Source of the DNA: Heloderma charlesbogerti
Lineage: Eukaryota > Chordata > Lepidosauria > Squamata > Helodermatidae
Direction of reading: 5' to 3'
DNA: 64,000 nt
Assembly (NCBI GenBank): GCA_026122225.1
Contig: JANEZZ010002241.1
Span: 558,001-622,000 of the forward strand
Shown here: positions 1-10,899 of the stretch, piece after piece
Layout of the letters: each line of letters begins with the position of its first letter
How positions within the stretch are numbered: position 1 is the stretch's first letter
Translations under genes and position numbers: made by a program
The notes under the pieces: generated by a model
The model's database searches: none
What the model saw: only the letters and a program-made list of their open reading frames with translations
What the model was told of the DNA's origin: nothing

Positions 1-257
1 TGGTTGGAACAAACTTGTGGATAAAAATCCAGGGCCTACTTTTTTTTAGTTTTAAACTCCCTAACTGTTGGGGTCCTGTTAAGGCCTTCAGGAAAAAACT
101 GCTTTATCCCCCAAAATAATATGAAACCATATTTGATTGCTCCTCTGACCCTCAGGATTAGCTCTCAGGGACTACAAAATTATGTGGCAGAAAGAAGGGC
201 CTGGAAACTCTCAGACTATGTACATAACACTATGCACAGCCCTTTGGATCCCAGCCT

Positions 258-350
258 TAGGCTGCAATCCTACACATACTTACCCGGGAGTAAGCCCCAT
301 TGAATTTAATACGACTTACTTCTGAGTAGACATGCACAGGATTGCACTGT
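258..350. repeat. short interspersed repeat (squamate-type, class unknown)
   Basis: This segment contains an oppositely oriented match to the block at 57582-57660. Both carry the shared phrases 'acttacttctgagtagaca' or its complement and 'aggattgcag' or similar. It recurs within the window, so it is interspersed rather than unique. No coding capacity or terminal structure could be assigned. The rest of 1-386 shows nothing recognisable and is read as PTCD2 intronic sequence. Confidence 0.45.
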
Positions 351-386
351 TAATCTCCAGACTAAGGGGAAAAAGCATGTCAGGGA

Positions 387-515
387 GCAATCCTATGCAT
401 GTTTAGACAGAAAAACATCCTACAACTCCTAGCATGCCCTAGCCAGCCATGACTGCCTGGGGCATGCTGGGAGTTGTAGGACTTCTTGATTTTTAAACAT
501 GCATAGGACTGTGTT
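387..515. mobile_element. foldback MITE, Harbinger-like family
   Basis: The segment is an inverted repeat. The left arm contains 'caatcctatgcatgtttaga' followed by 'cctacaactcctagcatgcc'. The right arm contains 'ggcatgctgggagttgtagg' followed by 'aaacatgcataggact'. The same palindromic unit occurs at 17730-17826, 43612-43750 and, partly, 43826-43940. It has no coding capacity, so it is a non-autonomous DNA element. The superfamily assignment rests on the better preserved copy at 43612. Confidence 0.6.
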
Positions 516-747
516 TTTAGTTACATATAATGATTATTCATATATGGAGATTATTCCTACTAATGAAATACAGACCAGACCCATGATTTTTTAAAAATCC
601 TTTTTAAGCATAGAAAGCCTCAGAAGTGAAACTGGAGCTTTGTTTGAAGTTTCTGCTGCAGTACAAGCTGTTCTTATTATTTAATGATGACATGTAAACA
701 AGACTAGGGTATTTTTTCCCCTTGGTGAGTGTTCATAGTTCCACCGA

Positions 748-878
748 GCAACGTTCCCCCAACCATGCGTCCTCCAGATGTTTCAGACTACAATTCCCAC
801 CATCACTGCCAACTGGCCATGCTGGCTGGGCCTGATGGGAGTTGTAGTCAAAAACATCTGGCGGACACATGGTTGAGG
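748..878. mobile_element. foldback MITE, 'ctccagatgtttt' family
   Basis: An inverted repeat has the left arm 'cctccagatgtttcagacta' and the right arm 'tagtcaaaaacatctggcgg', around a centre with 'ggccatgctggctgggcctg'. At least five further copies lie at 13062-13190, 13431-13459 plus 16691-16795 (split by BovB), 35350-35470, 36125-36255 and 45472-45590. It is non-coding. The transposase superfamily was not determined. Confidence 0.65.
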
Positions 879-2036
879 GAAGGCCACAGCAAATAAACAC
901 ATGGATCTGGGAACAACCTAGAATAGTCAGAAATAAGATATAGTCAATGCAGTCTGACATTCCTTACTCGTGAAGGCAGGGGTGTTGCCTCAAGGTAAGA
1001 GTTTTGAAATATTGTGATGGCATAAACAAGTCCTCCGTATCACACAGAATATTGATGTTCAGCTTGCCTGATCATTCCTTTGGGGGCTTGTAACCCAAAG
1101 AAATGAGATGCATGCAAAGGGGGAGAAGCAGGTATGCAGTAGAAGCAGTCCACATCCAGAGATGACAGCAAGGTGAATAGAGAGCTCCAAGATCTTGCCA
1201 GGGTGGTTGACTCCTTAACACACTTCTGCTCCCGATTCATGACTTGAATGTGCAAGTAAATCAGAGACTGAAGCATGTTCAGAAGCTTGTTATCCTTACA
1301 TACTTAATCAACTAAGAGAGCAATGGTGCGGTCTCTGGGTGAGTGTCCCAGGGACCATAGGATGGTTCGGAAAACCCCCTCCAAGGTCGAAGACAGTGCT
1401 CTGACCTCAGAATGGGGAGTTGGAAAGCTGACCCCCAACCCCACCTCTCACAGCTATTGTGGTGAGAATCATGCTTTCTGCCTCTCTGAGGTCGACCTCG
1501 GAGAGGGGTAAGAGGGGGTATTCTGGTGGGCAGGGAGGGGAGGAGACCTGAGAGGCTACAATACAATTTATCCTGAGCCTCCTTCCCTCCCTCTCCAAAG
1601 TGCCCTCTCTAGATGGGCTGAAAACCCCATCTAGCGAAAACATAGGAGACTGGAGGACAGGGAGGCAAAGATCGCTTCCAACACTCCTCCCACCCTGCTG
1701 GCTTCAGGAATCATGGAAGCCCCCAAGTTTGGGGCTTTCTGAGCACCTTAAGATCTAAACCTTAATGCTTTTCAGCTAAGCACCATATAAGTATTTAAAT
1801 ATTGGAAAATAAATTCCCATAGCATCAGCCACCTACTTGAGTGTTCAAGATACTGAGCAGGGCACCAGTTCTATTGATAACTTTTCCCTGTTAAAACAAA
1901 TGGGAATTGTTTCCAATAAAACCCAAAGATCTTGCACAACTACCACTGATTTTAAGGGGCTTGCAGAGGAAAATGTTACCCATGGACTGTACCCCTTAAC
2001 TAAAAGAAAGAGACAAATTGAGTTTCTGAATGTTAC
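879..2036. other. region downstream of PTCD2 exon 4, no gene assigned
   Basis: Minus-strand reading continues open past the exon 4 donor for some distance, but it does not resemble the expected next PTCD2 segment. No acceptor followed by a convincing PTCD2 coding match was seen between here and the left edge. A polypyrimidine-AG occurs near 1890-1900 on the minus strand, but the sequence after it hits stops in the expected frame. The stretch is best treated as intron. Later PTCD2 exons are presumably outside the window. Confidence 0.4.
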
Positions 2037-2154
2037 CTGGTCTTTGATGAGTTCCAAGGCAGACGCTTCAAGGTCTAGTTCATAACACAGCCTCATAAAA
2101 AGGGGACCAAATCTGAACTCCCCAAAGGCCACATTTTTGTTCTCTGCATGGTAC
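2037..2154 (-). CDS. PTCD2: PTCD2 coding exon 4 (PPR region)
   Basis: This 118-nt minus-strand exon follows a CAG acceptor and ends CAG before a GTAACA donor. Its first base completes the Arg codon split from exon 3. The remaining 39 codons include [22 protein letters not shown] and ELIKDQ, which closely match the conserved core of vertebrate PTCD2 as I recall it. This is the strongest gene-identifying exon on this strand. The exon ends in phase 0. The protein acts in mitochondria; see exon 1 for the gene description. Known from the family: these helices form part of the PPR-type repeat array. Confidence 0.93.
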
Positions 2155-3182
2155 CTGAGTAGAAGACACAGGTTATTTTGGTTTCGTTTTGAAGTATATG
2201 AGAAGGGGGAAAAATGAATGCCAAAATGACATCTCCCAAGATACGGGAACCTACATGCATGGGAAGACATCCTGTTTGTATATGATGACTGGAAAACCAA
2301 TGAAGTCTACTGTACTGGAATACCATTACATACAAAATAATGACGGGTAAAAAAAGAAAAGAAAAAAAGGAACATAAGCCTATACCATCTTCCAAAATTT
2401 GTCCTTCTTTCTGTCATAATCTGCTTCCAGATGAGGCTTTCATCACATCATCACTCTGCCTCATTCATGCCATTTTATGCGGGGGCACGGGGTTGTCCAG
2501 ACAACGCTGACTTCCAATTGTAACCCTCCCATGTTTTCCCACTACTTTTTCCATCTTTTTACTTATGGCAGAAAATCCATTAAGGAGAAAAGACCAAACA
2601 GGTGCACAACACCTTCTGAGTGGTAGGACCAGGAGCTCTCTGTCTGGAAGCACTCATAAACCTAATACTGATCAACTTCGGAAAACGGTTCCAGGTTCTA
2701 TTCATATTTTCTTCCCTTTACTCTTTTGTGTATCACAATATTTCCACGCAGATGAGAAGTCCCTAATTTAACAGTAATTTCATTTTCTCAGAGATTCAAT
2801 GTGATTCTTTACAAAGCTTGAAATCCAAGACCCTGTCTCCATAACAATGGAAGAAGCGAAGGGAAGCTTACCCAGATTTTTTCAAGGAATCAGCGCTTGT
2901 GTCCATGCAGGGCTCCACGAGCGAGTGCACCGCCCCAGCATAAGTCACTTCACAGAACATACTTTCGGGTGGGGTAGGGGGGCTGGAGTAAACGTCATCA
3001 GACTGGCAGGGGCTGCTCAACTAATAAGAAAGCTGGCCTCTGGTCCAGGCTCACTATTTTCCTTCCCCTGATACTCCCGTAAAGCGATGATGGAAGCTTA
3101 TCTTCATTGACCACAATGGAAGTTACTTCTAAGGAGACCCCTTCCCCAAGCTATGCCCAATTCCGCCAATTGTTTTTTATTT

Positions 3183-3860
3183 CTCCCCCTTTAAAACTAC
3201 TATCTCATTTTGTCACTATCATGCGATAGTGCTAATGTGTGATAGTGACATAGTGAGAGATAAGGGGCATAGCTGTTGCTAGGCAGATGTGTGATAATGA
3301 CCTAATGACATTCAAAACCCCTTTGTAGGTGTGATTTTTTATTTATTTTATTTTATTTATTTATTAAATTTATTAATCGCCCATCTGGCGGGTCACCCAG
3401 CCACTTTTTAACTTCTTCCTTTCTGGATGGGTGATTTCTTTCATGTCTCTATGCCTCTATCATGCATTTGCTCTATCATGCAAGTGCTCTATCACTCTAT
3501 CGTGCAATTGTACTATCACGCAATAGCACAATTGCATGATAGAGCAATAGAGCACTGGCGTGATACAGCAATTACGTGACAGAGGCATAGTGAGATGGAA
3601 GTAATCACCTATCCTGAAAGGAAGTAGTTAAACAAATCACACCTACAAACGTGTTTTGAATGTCACTGTGTCACTATCACCTCTTTTTCCAGCAATACTT
3701 ATACCCCCTATCTCGCATTTGCCAGCTATTCCTATACCCGCAATCACGCAATATGGGCTGCAGGTATTGCTGGACAAATGTGCAATAGTGAGAGAGTGAG
3801 ATGGGGGTGCAGGTATGGCGGACAAAAGCACTATTTCGCTTTAATGCTTTACTTTTAAAA
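3183..3860. mobile_element. large hairpin (foldback) DNA element, interrupted by an L2 tail
   Basis: The segment folds back on itself. The left stretch 3259-3345 (with 'gacattcaaaacccctttgt' and 'aggtgtgat') is the inverted complement of about 3628-3713 (with 'atcacacctacaaacgtgtt'). Inside these, 3408-3510 pairs with about 3515-3627 around the words 'ctatcatgca' and 'tgcatgatag'. A short L2-like 3' tail on the minus strand (3337-3407) sits in the left arm only, so it is a later insertion. Tetranucleotide-like 'ctatca/tgatag' words recur throughout. No ORF is present. It is probably a non-autonomous DNA transposon of unidentified superfamily. Confidence 0.6.
3337..3407 (-). mobile_element. 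L2-like LINE 3' end fragment
   Basis: On the minus strand this reads as the last bases of the L2-like family: 'gtggctgggtgac', then 'cagatgggcgattaataaat' and a TAAAT-rich tail. The same ending closes the copies at 5790-5861 and 43400-43475. It is only about 70 bp long, so it is a severely 5'-truncated insertion. It lies within the left arm of the hairpin element. Confidence 0.75.
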
Positions 3861-4333
3861 AAAAGTTACAGACTGCCCAGGGCACACCTATACTTTTTTG
3901 GGGGATAGCCACCAGAGTTTATTGGCAGGCAATGTGAAGTAAATGCTGTGAGGTAGCTCAGAACTCTGACAGCCAGCCCTGAAATGGCAGAAACACCCCT
4001 TGACCAGGATCAGTGAGGTCATGGCCAGGTGAAAGACACACCCCTGGGCAGGGCTATAATGCTGGAGTAAATGAGGAGGGTGATGCACACCACTACAGAA
4101 GCACAGACAAGCTGAATTAGGGAAAACAATCTGACTAAAGAGAGTCTCAGAAGAACCATTTTGTCCACAATAAGCTCCAGGGTGGCTGCAGGATGGCCAC
4201 GACATCATGTATCCCTAACAACCTCCAAACGCAGCCAGCTCAGAGTAAATCGCTCATAGAAGTCATTTCTTGGCAGAGTCAACCTAATCAAACACAGTCT
4301 TATGAGAAAACTGCATTTGCCTCAGAGCAACTA

Positions 4334-4340
4334 CATGCAG
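4334..4340. repeat. target-site duplication of the 4341-10505 BovB (left copy)
   Basis: The heptamer catgcag immediately precedes the BovB 5' end. It recurs at 10506-10512, directly after the element's CAACAAC tail. This fits target-primed reverse transcription and fixes the outer borders of the composite. Confidence 0.7.
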
Positions 4341-4415
4341 CCCCTTCATGGATCACTGCCTTGTTGTGGCGAAGGGGCTTGCGTAACTCAGTGAAGCCAT
4401 AAGCTATGCCATGCA

Positions 4416-5861
4416 TCTCAAATCTGCCATTTTTGGGCAAGGTGATTGAGCGGGTGGTGGTGGTGCAGTTGAAGGCACGCTTGGAAGAAACTGATTATCT
4501 AGACCCATTTCAGTCGGGCTTCAGGCTTGGACATGGGACAGAAACGGCCTTGGTCGCTTTGGTGGATGATATGAGGAGGGCTCTGGATAGGGGTGAATGC
4601 TCCTTCCTTGTTCTCCTCGACCTCTCAACGTCTTTTGATACCGTTGACCACGGTATCCTCCTGGACCGCCTGGAGGGGTTAGGCATTGGAGACACCGTCT
4701 TGCGGTGGTTCCGGTCCTTCCTCTCCAGCAGGTACCAGAGGGTAGCTCTGGGAGAGGAGGTTTCGGACCCATGGCCACTTACTTGTGGGGTGCCACAGGG
4801 TTCCATCCTCTCCCCGATGCTATTTAACATCTATGTGAAGCCGCTGGGGGCTATCATCAGGAGGTTTGGGGTGCAGTGTCATCAATATGAGGATGACACG
4901 CAGCTCTACCTCTCATTCAAATCTTCACCAAGGTTGGCTGTAGAATCCCTGTCCAAATGTCTGGAGATGGTGAGTGGCTGGATGGGGAGGAATAAGCAGA
5001 CTGGACCCTGACAAGACCGAGGTACTTTTGGTGGGAGACAAGAAGAGGTTGGGGGATGTTGACCTGGTGTTGAATGGGGTACGGCTACCCTTGAAAGATC
5101 AGGTCTGCAGCCTGGGGTCATTTTGGACTCCCAGCTGTCCATGGAGGCTCAGGTGTCAGCTGTGAGTCGGACAGCGCTGTATCAACTCCATCTGATACAG
5201 CAGCTGTGCCCCTTCCTTCCCGACCATCTGCTCCCATCGGTAATACATGCCCTGGTCTCCTCTCATTTAGACTACTGTAATGCGCTCTACGTGGGGTTAC
5301 CCTTGAAGACAGTTCGGAAACTGCAGCTGGTACAGAACTGATTAAAGGCAGCCGCTGGCGAGATCACATCACTCCAGTGCTGAAGGAGTTGCACTGGTTA
5401 CCAGTTGTTTTCCGGGCCAAATTCAAGGTGTTGGTTTTGACCTTTAAAACCCTATATGGTTCCGGCCCAGCCTATCTTAAGGAGCGCCTCCAGCAGCACC
5501 AGACAGGCCGCTTAACAAGATCAGCCTCAGATGGCCTTCTCTTTGTCCCATCAGCCAGGACAGCTAGACTGGTGGAGACGAGGGAGAGGGCCTTCTCTGT
5601 GGTGGCCCCCACTCTGAGGAACTCCCTCCCTAGGGAACTCCGCCATGCCCCCTCTTTAATCAGCTTCCGTCGTGCATTAAAAATGTGGTTGTTCAGGCAG
5701 GCATTTGGGGTGGGTTAGGGTATTTTAGAAAATGTTTTTATTGTAGAATTTTATTGTTTTGAACTGTTTTATTGTATGTTGTACATCGCCGAGAGTGGCT
5801 GGGTGACCAGCCAGATGGGCGATTAATAAATTTAATAATAATAATATTAATAATAATAATA
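4416..5861 (+). mobile_element. L2-like LINE, 5'-truncated, decayed, nested in BovB
   Basis: This copy is very similar to the one at 41522-43475 and starts inside the open frame, at the equivalent of about 42020. It keeps reverse transcriptase motifs LDLSTSFDTVD and GVPQGSILSPMLFN, but the catalytic YADD has become YEDD. Frameshifting deletions occur near 4997, near 5115 and near 5338. The 3' end is the family's 'cagatgggcgattaataaat' plus an AATAAT tail. A short direct repeat atgca (4411-4415 and 5862-5866) flanks it within the BovB leader. It is inactive. Confidence 0.88.
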
Positions 5862-5889
5862 ATGCAGGGCCACCCAAGACAGACAGGTC

Positions 5890-6800
5890 ATGGCAGAGAG
5901 TTCTGACAAAATGTGGTCCACTGGAGAAGGAAATGGCAACCCACTCCAGTATTCTTGCCAAGAAAACCCCATGGAACGTATCACAAGGCTAAAAGAGATG
6001 ACGCCGGAAGATGAGCCCCTCAGGTCGGAAGATGTCCAATATACTACTGGGGAAGAGCAGAGGGAATTTCCAAGTAGCTCCAGAAAGAGTGAAGCGGCTG
6101 GGCCAAAGCCGAAAGGACGCTCAGCTGTGGATGTGTCTGGTGGTGAAAAGAAAGTCCGATGCTGTAAAGAACAATATTGTTTAGGAACCTGGAATGTAAG
6201 GTCAATGAATCAAGGTAAGCTGGAGGTGGTCAAACATGAGATGGCAAGACTGAACATCGACATCTTGGGAATCAGCGAACTAAAATGGACAAGCATGGAC
6301 GAATTTAATTCAGGTGACCATCATATCTACTACTGTGGGCAAGAATCCCTTAGAAGAAATGGAGTAGCACTCATAGTCAACAAAAGGGTGGGAAAAGCAG
6401 TGCTGGGGTACAATCTCAAAAACAACAGAATGATCTCAGTACGAATCCAAGGCAAACCATTCAACATCACAGTAATTCAAGTCTACACCCCAACCATTGA
6501 GGCCAAAGAAGCTGAGGTTGATCAGTTCTATGAAGACCTACAACACCTTCTAGAACTAACACCCAAAAAAGATGTCCTCTTCATCATAGGGGATTGGAAT
6601 GCTAAAGTAGGAAGTCAAGGAATTACCAGGATAACAGGCAAGCATGTCCTTGGTGTACAAAATGAAGCAGGACAAAGGCTAATAGAGTTTTGCCAAGAGA
6701 ACACACTGATCATAGCAAACACTCTTTTCCAACAGCACAAGAGGCGACTCTACACATGGACATCACCAGATGGTCAATATCGAAATCAGATTGATTATGT
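5890..6800 (+). pseudogene. BovB ORF, N-terminal endonuclease part (interrupted)
   Basis: The open frame encodes the leader starting MAESSDKMWSTGEGNGNPLQ and then an APE-type endonuclease domain. Visible motifs are GTWNVRSMNQGK, SELKWT and GDWNAK. It reads on to QIDYV at 6800, where the inverted insertion begins; the codons after that belong to the inserted copy. The missing part of the domain (CSQRWRS through the SDHELL motif) resumes at 8367 past the insertion. It was once a functional LINE nuclease and is now split and dead. Confidence 0.88.
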
Positions 6801-8355
6801 TTGTTTATTTGGTCAGTCGCTTCCGACTCTTCGTGACTTCATGGACCAGCCCACGCCAGAGCTTCCTGTCGGCCGTTGCCACCCCCAACACTCCCAAGGT
6901 CGAGCCCGTCCCCTCCAGAATATCATCCATCCACCTTGCCCTTGGTCGGCCCCTCTTCCTTTTGCCTTCCACTTTCCCTAGCATCAGAATCTTCTCCAGT
7001 GTATCCTGTCTTCTCATTATGTGGCCAAAGTACTTCAGTTTTGCCTTTAATATCATTCCCTCAAGTGAGCAGTCTGGCTTGATTTCCTGGAGTATGGACT
7101 GGTTTGATCTTCTTGCAGTCCAAGGCACTCTCAGAATTTTTCTCCAGCACCACAGTTCAAAAGCATTTATCTTCCTTCACTCAGCCTTCCTTATGGTCCA
7201 GCTCTCGCAGCCATAGGTTACTATAGAGAATACCATTGCTTTAATTATGCGGACCTTTGTTGTCAGTGTGATGTCTCTGCTCTTCACTATTTTATCAGGA
7301 TTTGTCATTGCTGTCCTCCCAAGAAGTAAACGTCTTCTGATTTCCTGGCTGCAGTCAGCATCTGCAGTAATCTTTGTGCCTAGAAAGAGAAAGTCTGTCA
7401 CTGCCTCCACGTTTTCTCCCTCTATTTGCCAGTTATCCATCAAGCTGATTGCCATAATCTTGGTTTTTTTGAGGTTTAACTGCAACTCAGCTTTTGCACT
7501 TCCTTCTTTCACCTTCATCATGAGGTTCCTCAGCTCCTCCTCGCTTTCAGCCATCAAAGTGGTATCATCTGCATATCAGAGATTGTTAATGTTTCTTCCA
7601 GCGATTTTAACTCCAGCCTTGGCTTCATCAAGCCCAGCACGTCGCATGATATGTTCTGCGTACAGGTTGAATAGGTAGGGTGAGTGTATACAACCCTGCC
7701 ATACTCCTTTCCCAATCTTAAACCAGTCCGTTGTTCCGTGGTCTGTTCTTACCGTTGCTACTTGGTCGTTATACAGATTCCTCAGGAGACAGACAAGATG
7801 ACTTGGTATCCCCATCCCACCAAGAACTTGCCACAATTTGTTATGATCCACACAGTCAAAGGCTTTAGAATAGTCAATAAAACAGAAATAGATGTTTTTC
7901 TGAAATTCCCTGGCATTTTCCATTATCCAGCGGATACTGGTAATTTGGTCTCTTGTTCCTCTGCCTTTTCGAAACCCAGCTTGTACATCTGGCAATTCTC
8001 GTTCCATGAATTGCTGGAGTCTACCTTGAAAGATCTTGAGCATTACCTTACTGGCATGTAAAATAAGTGCCACTGTTCAATATTTTGAACATTCTTTGGT
8101 GCTTCCCTTTTTTGGTATGGGGATATAGGTTGATTTTTTCCAATCTGGTGGCCATTCTTGTGTTTTCCAAATTTGCTGGAAGATGGCATGCATCGCCTGG
8201 ACAGTATCATCTTGCAAGATTTTAAACAGTTCAGCTGGGATACCGTCATCTCCTGCTGCCTTGTTATTAGCAATGCTTCTTAAGGCCCATTCAATCTCAC
8301 TCCTCAGGATGTCTGGCTCTAGCTCACTGACCACACCATCAAATCTATCCCCGAT
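6801..8355 (-). mobile_element. second BovB-type LINE subfamily, inverted nested insertion
   Basis: Minus-strand frames encode the reverse transcriptase and C-terminal region of a BovB relative: FIDYSKAFDCVDHNKLW, then GVWQGCIHSPYLFNLYAEH, MMAESEEELRNLMMKVKEG and YGCESWTIRKAE. These differ in many residues from the other three copies, so this is a separate subfamily. The 5' end is truncated within the reverse transcriptase N-terminal region. The 11-bp repeat attgattatgt flanks it (6790-6800 and 8356-8366), a clear target-site duplication. An ATC-to-stop-type lesion and frameshifts near 7575 and 8075 make it inactive. Confidence 0.9.
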
Positions 8356-8366
8356 ATTGATTATGT

Positions 8367-10486
8367 ACTTTGCAGCCAAAGATGGAGAAGCTGTATACAG
8401 TCAGTAAAAACAAGACCTGGAGCTGACTGTGGCTCAGATCATGAGCTGCTTCTTGCAAAATTTCAGCTTAAATTGAAGAATGTAGGGAAAACCAGTAAAC
8501 CATTCAGGTATGACCTAAATCATATCCCTTATGAATATACAGTGGAGGTGAGGAATAGATTTAAGGGATTAGACCTGATAGACAGAGTGCCTGAGGAACT
8601 ATGGACAGAGGTCCATAACATTGTTCAGGAGGCAGCAACTCAATCCATCCCAAAGAAAAAGAAATGCAAGAAAGCCAAGTGGCTGTCTCATGAGGCTTTA
8701 CTAGTAGCTAAGGAAAGAAGGGAAGCGAACAGCAAGTGAGAAAGGGGAAAGATACATCCAACTGAATGCAGAGTTCCAGAGAATAGCAAGGACAGACAAG
8801 AAGGCCTTCTTAAATGAAAAATGCAAAGAAATTGAGGAAAACAATAGAATGATAACGGACAAAGAAGGCAGGGACCTAACAGAAGCAGATGAGATTAAGA
8901 AGAGGTGGAAAGAATACACAGAAGAACTATACAGGAAAGATCTGAATGTCCCTGATAGCCATGATAGTGCGGACACTGAACTTGAGCCGGACATCCTTGA
9001 GAGTGAAGTCAAGTGGGCCTTAGGAAGCATTAGTAACAACAAAGCTAGCAGAGATGACAGTATTCCAGCTGAGGTATTTAAAATCCTAAAAGATGATGCT
9101 GTTAAAGTGCTGCACTCAATATGCCAACACATATGGAACACTCAACAGTGGCCACAAGACTGGAAAAGGTCAGTTTACATTCCAATTCCAAAGAAGGGCA
9201 ACGCCAAAGAGTGTTCAAACTACTGTACAATTGCGCTCATTTCACATGCCAGCAAGGTTATGCTCAAAATCCTACAAGCTAGGCTTCAGCAGTATGTGAA
9301 CCGAGAACTACTGGAAGTACAAGCTGGGTTTCGAAGAGGCAGAGGAACTAGAGATCAAATCGCCAACATTCGCTGCATCATGGAGAAAGCAAGAGAATTC
9401 CAGAAAAAGTCTATTTCTGCTTCACTGACTACGCTAAAGCCTTTGATTGTGTGGATCACAACAAACTCTGGCAAATTCTGAAAGAGATGGGAGTACCAGA
9501 CCACCTTACCTGTCTCCTGAGAAACCTGTACGAGGGTCAAGAAGCAACAGTAAGAAGCAGACATGGAACAACGACTGGTTCAAAATTGGGAAAGGAGTAC
9601 GACAAGGCTGCATATTGTCATCCTGCTTATGTAACGTATATGCAGAGTACATCATGAGAAACGCCAGGTTGGATGAATCAGAGGTCGGAATTAAGATTGC
9701 CAGGAGAATTCTCAACAACCTCAGATACACGGACGATACCACCCTAATGACAGAAAGCAAAGAGGATCTAAAGAGCCTCTTGTTGAGGGTGAAGGTGGAG
9801 AGTGCAAAAGCTGGTCTGAAATTCAACATTAAAAAAACTAAGATCATGGCATCACTTCCTGGCATATAGAAGGGGAAGAAATGGCAGCAGTGACAGATTT
9901 TATTTTCTTGGGCTCCAAGATCACCGCAGACAGTGACTGTAGCCATGAAATTAAAAGACGCTTGCTCTTTGGGAGGAAAGCTATGGCCAACCTAGACAGC
10001 ACAGTAAGAAGCAGAGACATCACCTTGCTGACAAAGGTCTGTATAACCAAAGCTATGGTTTTCCCAGTAGTAATGTATGGCTGTGAGAGCTGGACTATAA
10101 GGAAGGCTGAGTGCCGAAGAATTGATGCTTTCGAACTGTGGTGCTGGAGAAGACTCTTACGAGTCCCCTGGACTGCAAGGAGGTCAAATCAGTCCATCCT
10201 AAAGGAAATCAACCTTGACTGCTCATTGGAAGGACAGATACTGAAGCTGAAGCTCAAATATTTTGGCCAACTAATGCGAAGAGAAAAGTCACTGGAAAAT
10301 ACCCTGATGCTGGGAAAGATTGAAGGCAAAAGGAGACGGGGACGGCAGAGGATGAGATGGCTAGATAGCATCACCGATGCAATGAATATGAATTTGAGCA
10401 CACTCCGGGAGAGAGCAGAGGACAGGAAGGCCTGGCGTGCTATGGTCCATGGGGTCACGAAGAGTCAGACACGACTTAACGACTGA
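8367..10486 (+). pseudogene. BovB ORF, C-terminal part (endonuclease end, RT, tail)
   Basis: This is the continuation of the interrupted BovB frame. It starts at the CSQRWRS-equivalent and includes SDHELLLAKFQLKLK, a reverse transcriptase region with AKAFD-like coding in a shifted frame near 9425, GVRQGC near 9595 and the C-terminal ESWTIRKAE segment near 10090. Compared with the copy at 13478-16621 it has frameshifts near 8740, 9405, 9590 and 9860, and lacks the block between NNRM and ITDKEG (about 8850). The YADD motif reads YTDD. Function is lost. Confidence 0.85.
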
Positions 10487-10505
10487 ACAACAGCGACAAC
10501 AACTG

Positions 10506-10512
10506 CATGCAG
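10506..10512. repeat. target-site duplication of the 4341-10505 BovB (right copy)
   Basis: The heptamer catgcag follows the CAACAAC-rich tail and matches 4334-4340. It marks the right border of the whole nested composite. Confidence 0.65.
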
Positions 10513-10733
10513 TGATGTCAAGCCTTGAAAGGTAGCCACAAGCAAAGCATTTTGCTTTATTTAGCTCTAAGATCCTGTGACCAATGACTCAAAGCAGGGA
10601 GGGATTGAAAACTTTCAAGTGTAAAATAATTATGGCTAATCTCATTAAAAGTGTTCCCCTGCTGTCACATGGTCTATTTTAAAATAAAGCAAACACAAAT
10701 GAAAGAATAAGACATTATTTTCAAGAATGTTAC

Positions 10734-10863
10734 CTGTATATCACCCTTTTGGCCATTTCCACTTCATCTTTTGTCTGGCACAAATGTAATAACGTTTTCA
10801 ATTCCTCTTTGAGAATTAGTCTATTTTTTGTTAACTTTTCTTCAATAGTTCTGAAATATGCAT
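10734..10863 (-). CDS. PTCD2: PTCD2 coding exon 3
   Basis: This 130-nt minus-strand exon lies between a TTTCAG acceptor and a GTAACA donor. Two bases complete the Asp codon begun in exon 2. The exon then encodes [20 protein letters not shown] and [18 protein letters not shown], leaving AG for the split Arg codon. It matches the region of vertebrate PTCD2 just upstream of the RYHAENKN block. The residues form the amphipathic helix pairs expected of PPR-like repeats. Frame continuity on both sides makes the call firm. Confidence 0.93.
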
Positions 10864-10899
10864 CTGAAATGGAATTAATTTTATATATTTACATTTAGG

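Larger units (their letters stand above)
4341..10505 (+). mobile_element. RTE-BovB LINE, full-length but twice interrupted
   Basis: The element starts with the canonical 5' end (ccccttcatggatcactgcc) shared with the copy at 13456-16686. It ends with 'agtcagacacgacttaacga' and a CAACAA-type tail, and is flanked by the 7-bp duplication catgcag. Its own sequence is 4341-4415, 5862-6800 and 8367-10505, about 3.15 kb in all. An L2-like LINE (4416-5861) sits in the 5' leader. An inverted second BovB (6801-8355) sits within the endonuclease region, just after the residues QIDYV. The frame is also broken by small lesions near 8740, 8850 (loss of a block against the intact copy), 9405, 9590 and 9860, so it is non-functional. 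It lies in PTCD2 intron 3, antisense to that gene. Confidence 0.9.

Noticed and set aside
1040..1276. Possible further PTCD2 exon on the minus strand
   Set aside because: A short LIYLHIQ-like run recalls a downstream PTCD2 helix, but there is no supporting splice phase or flanking similarity.
1845..2036. Extension of PTCD2 exon 4 as an open frame past 2037
   Set aside because: A clear CAG|GTAACA donor ends the exon exactly in phase, and the sequence beyond no longer resembles PTCD2.
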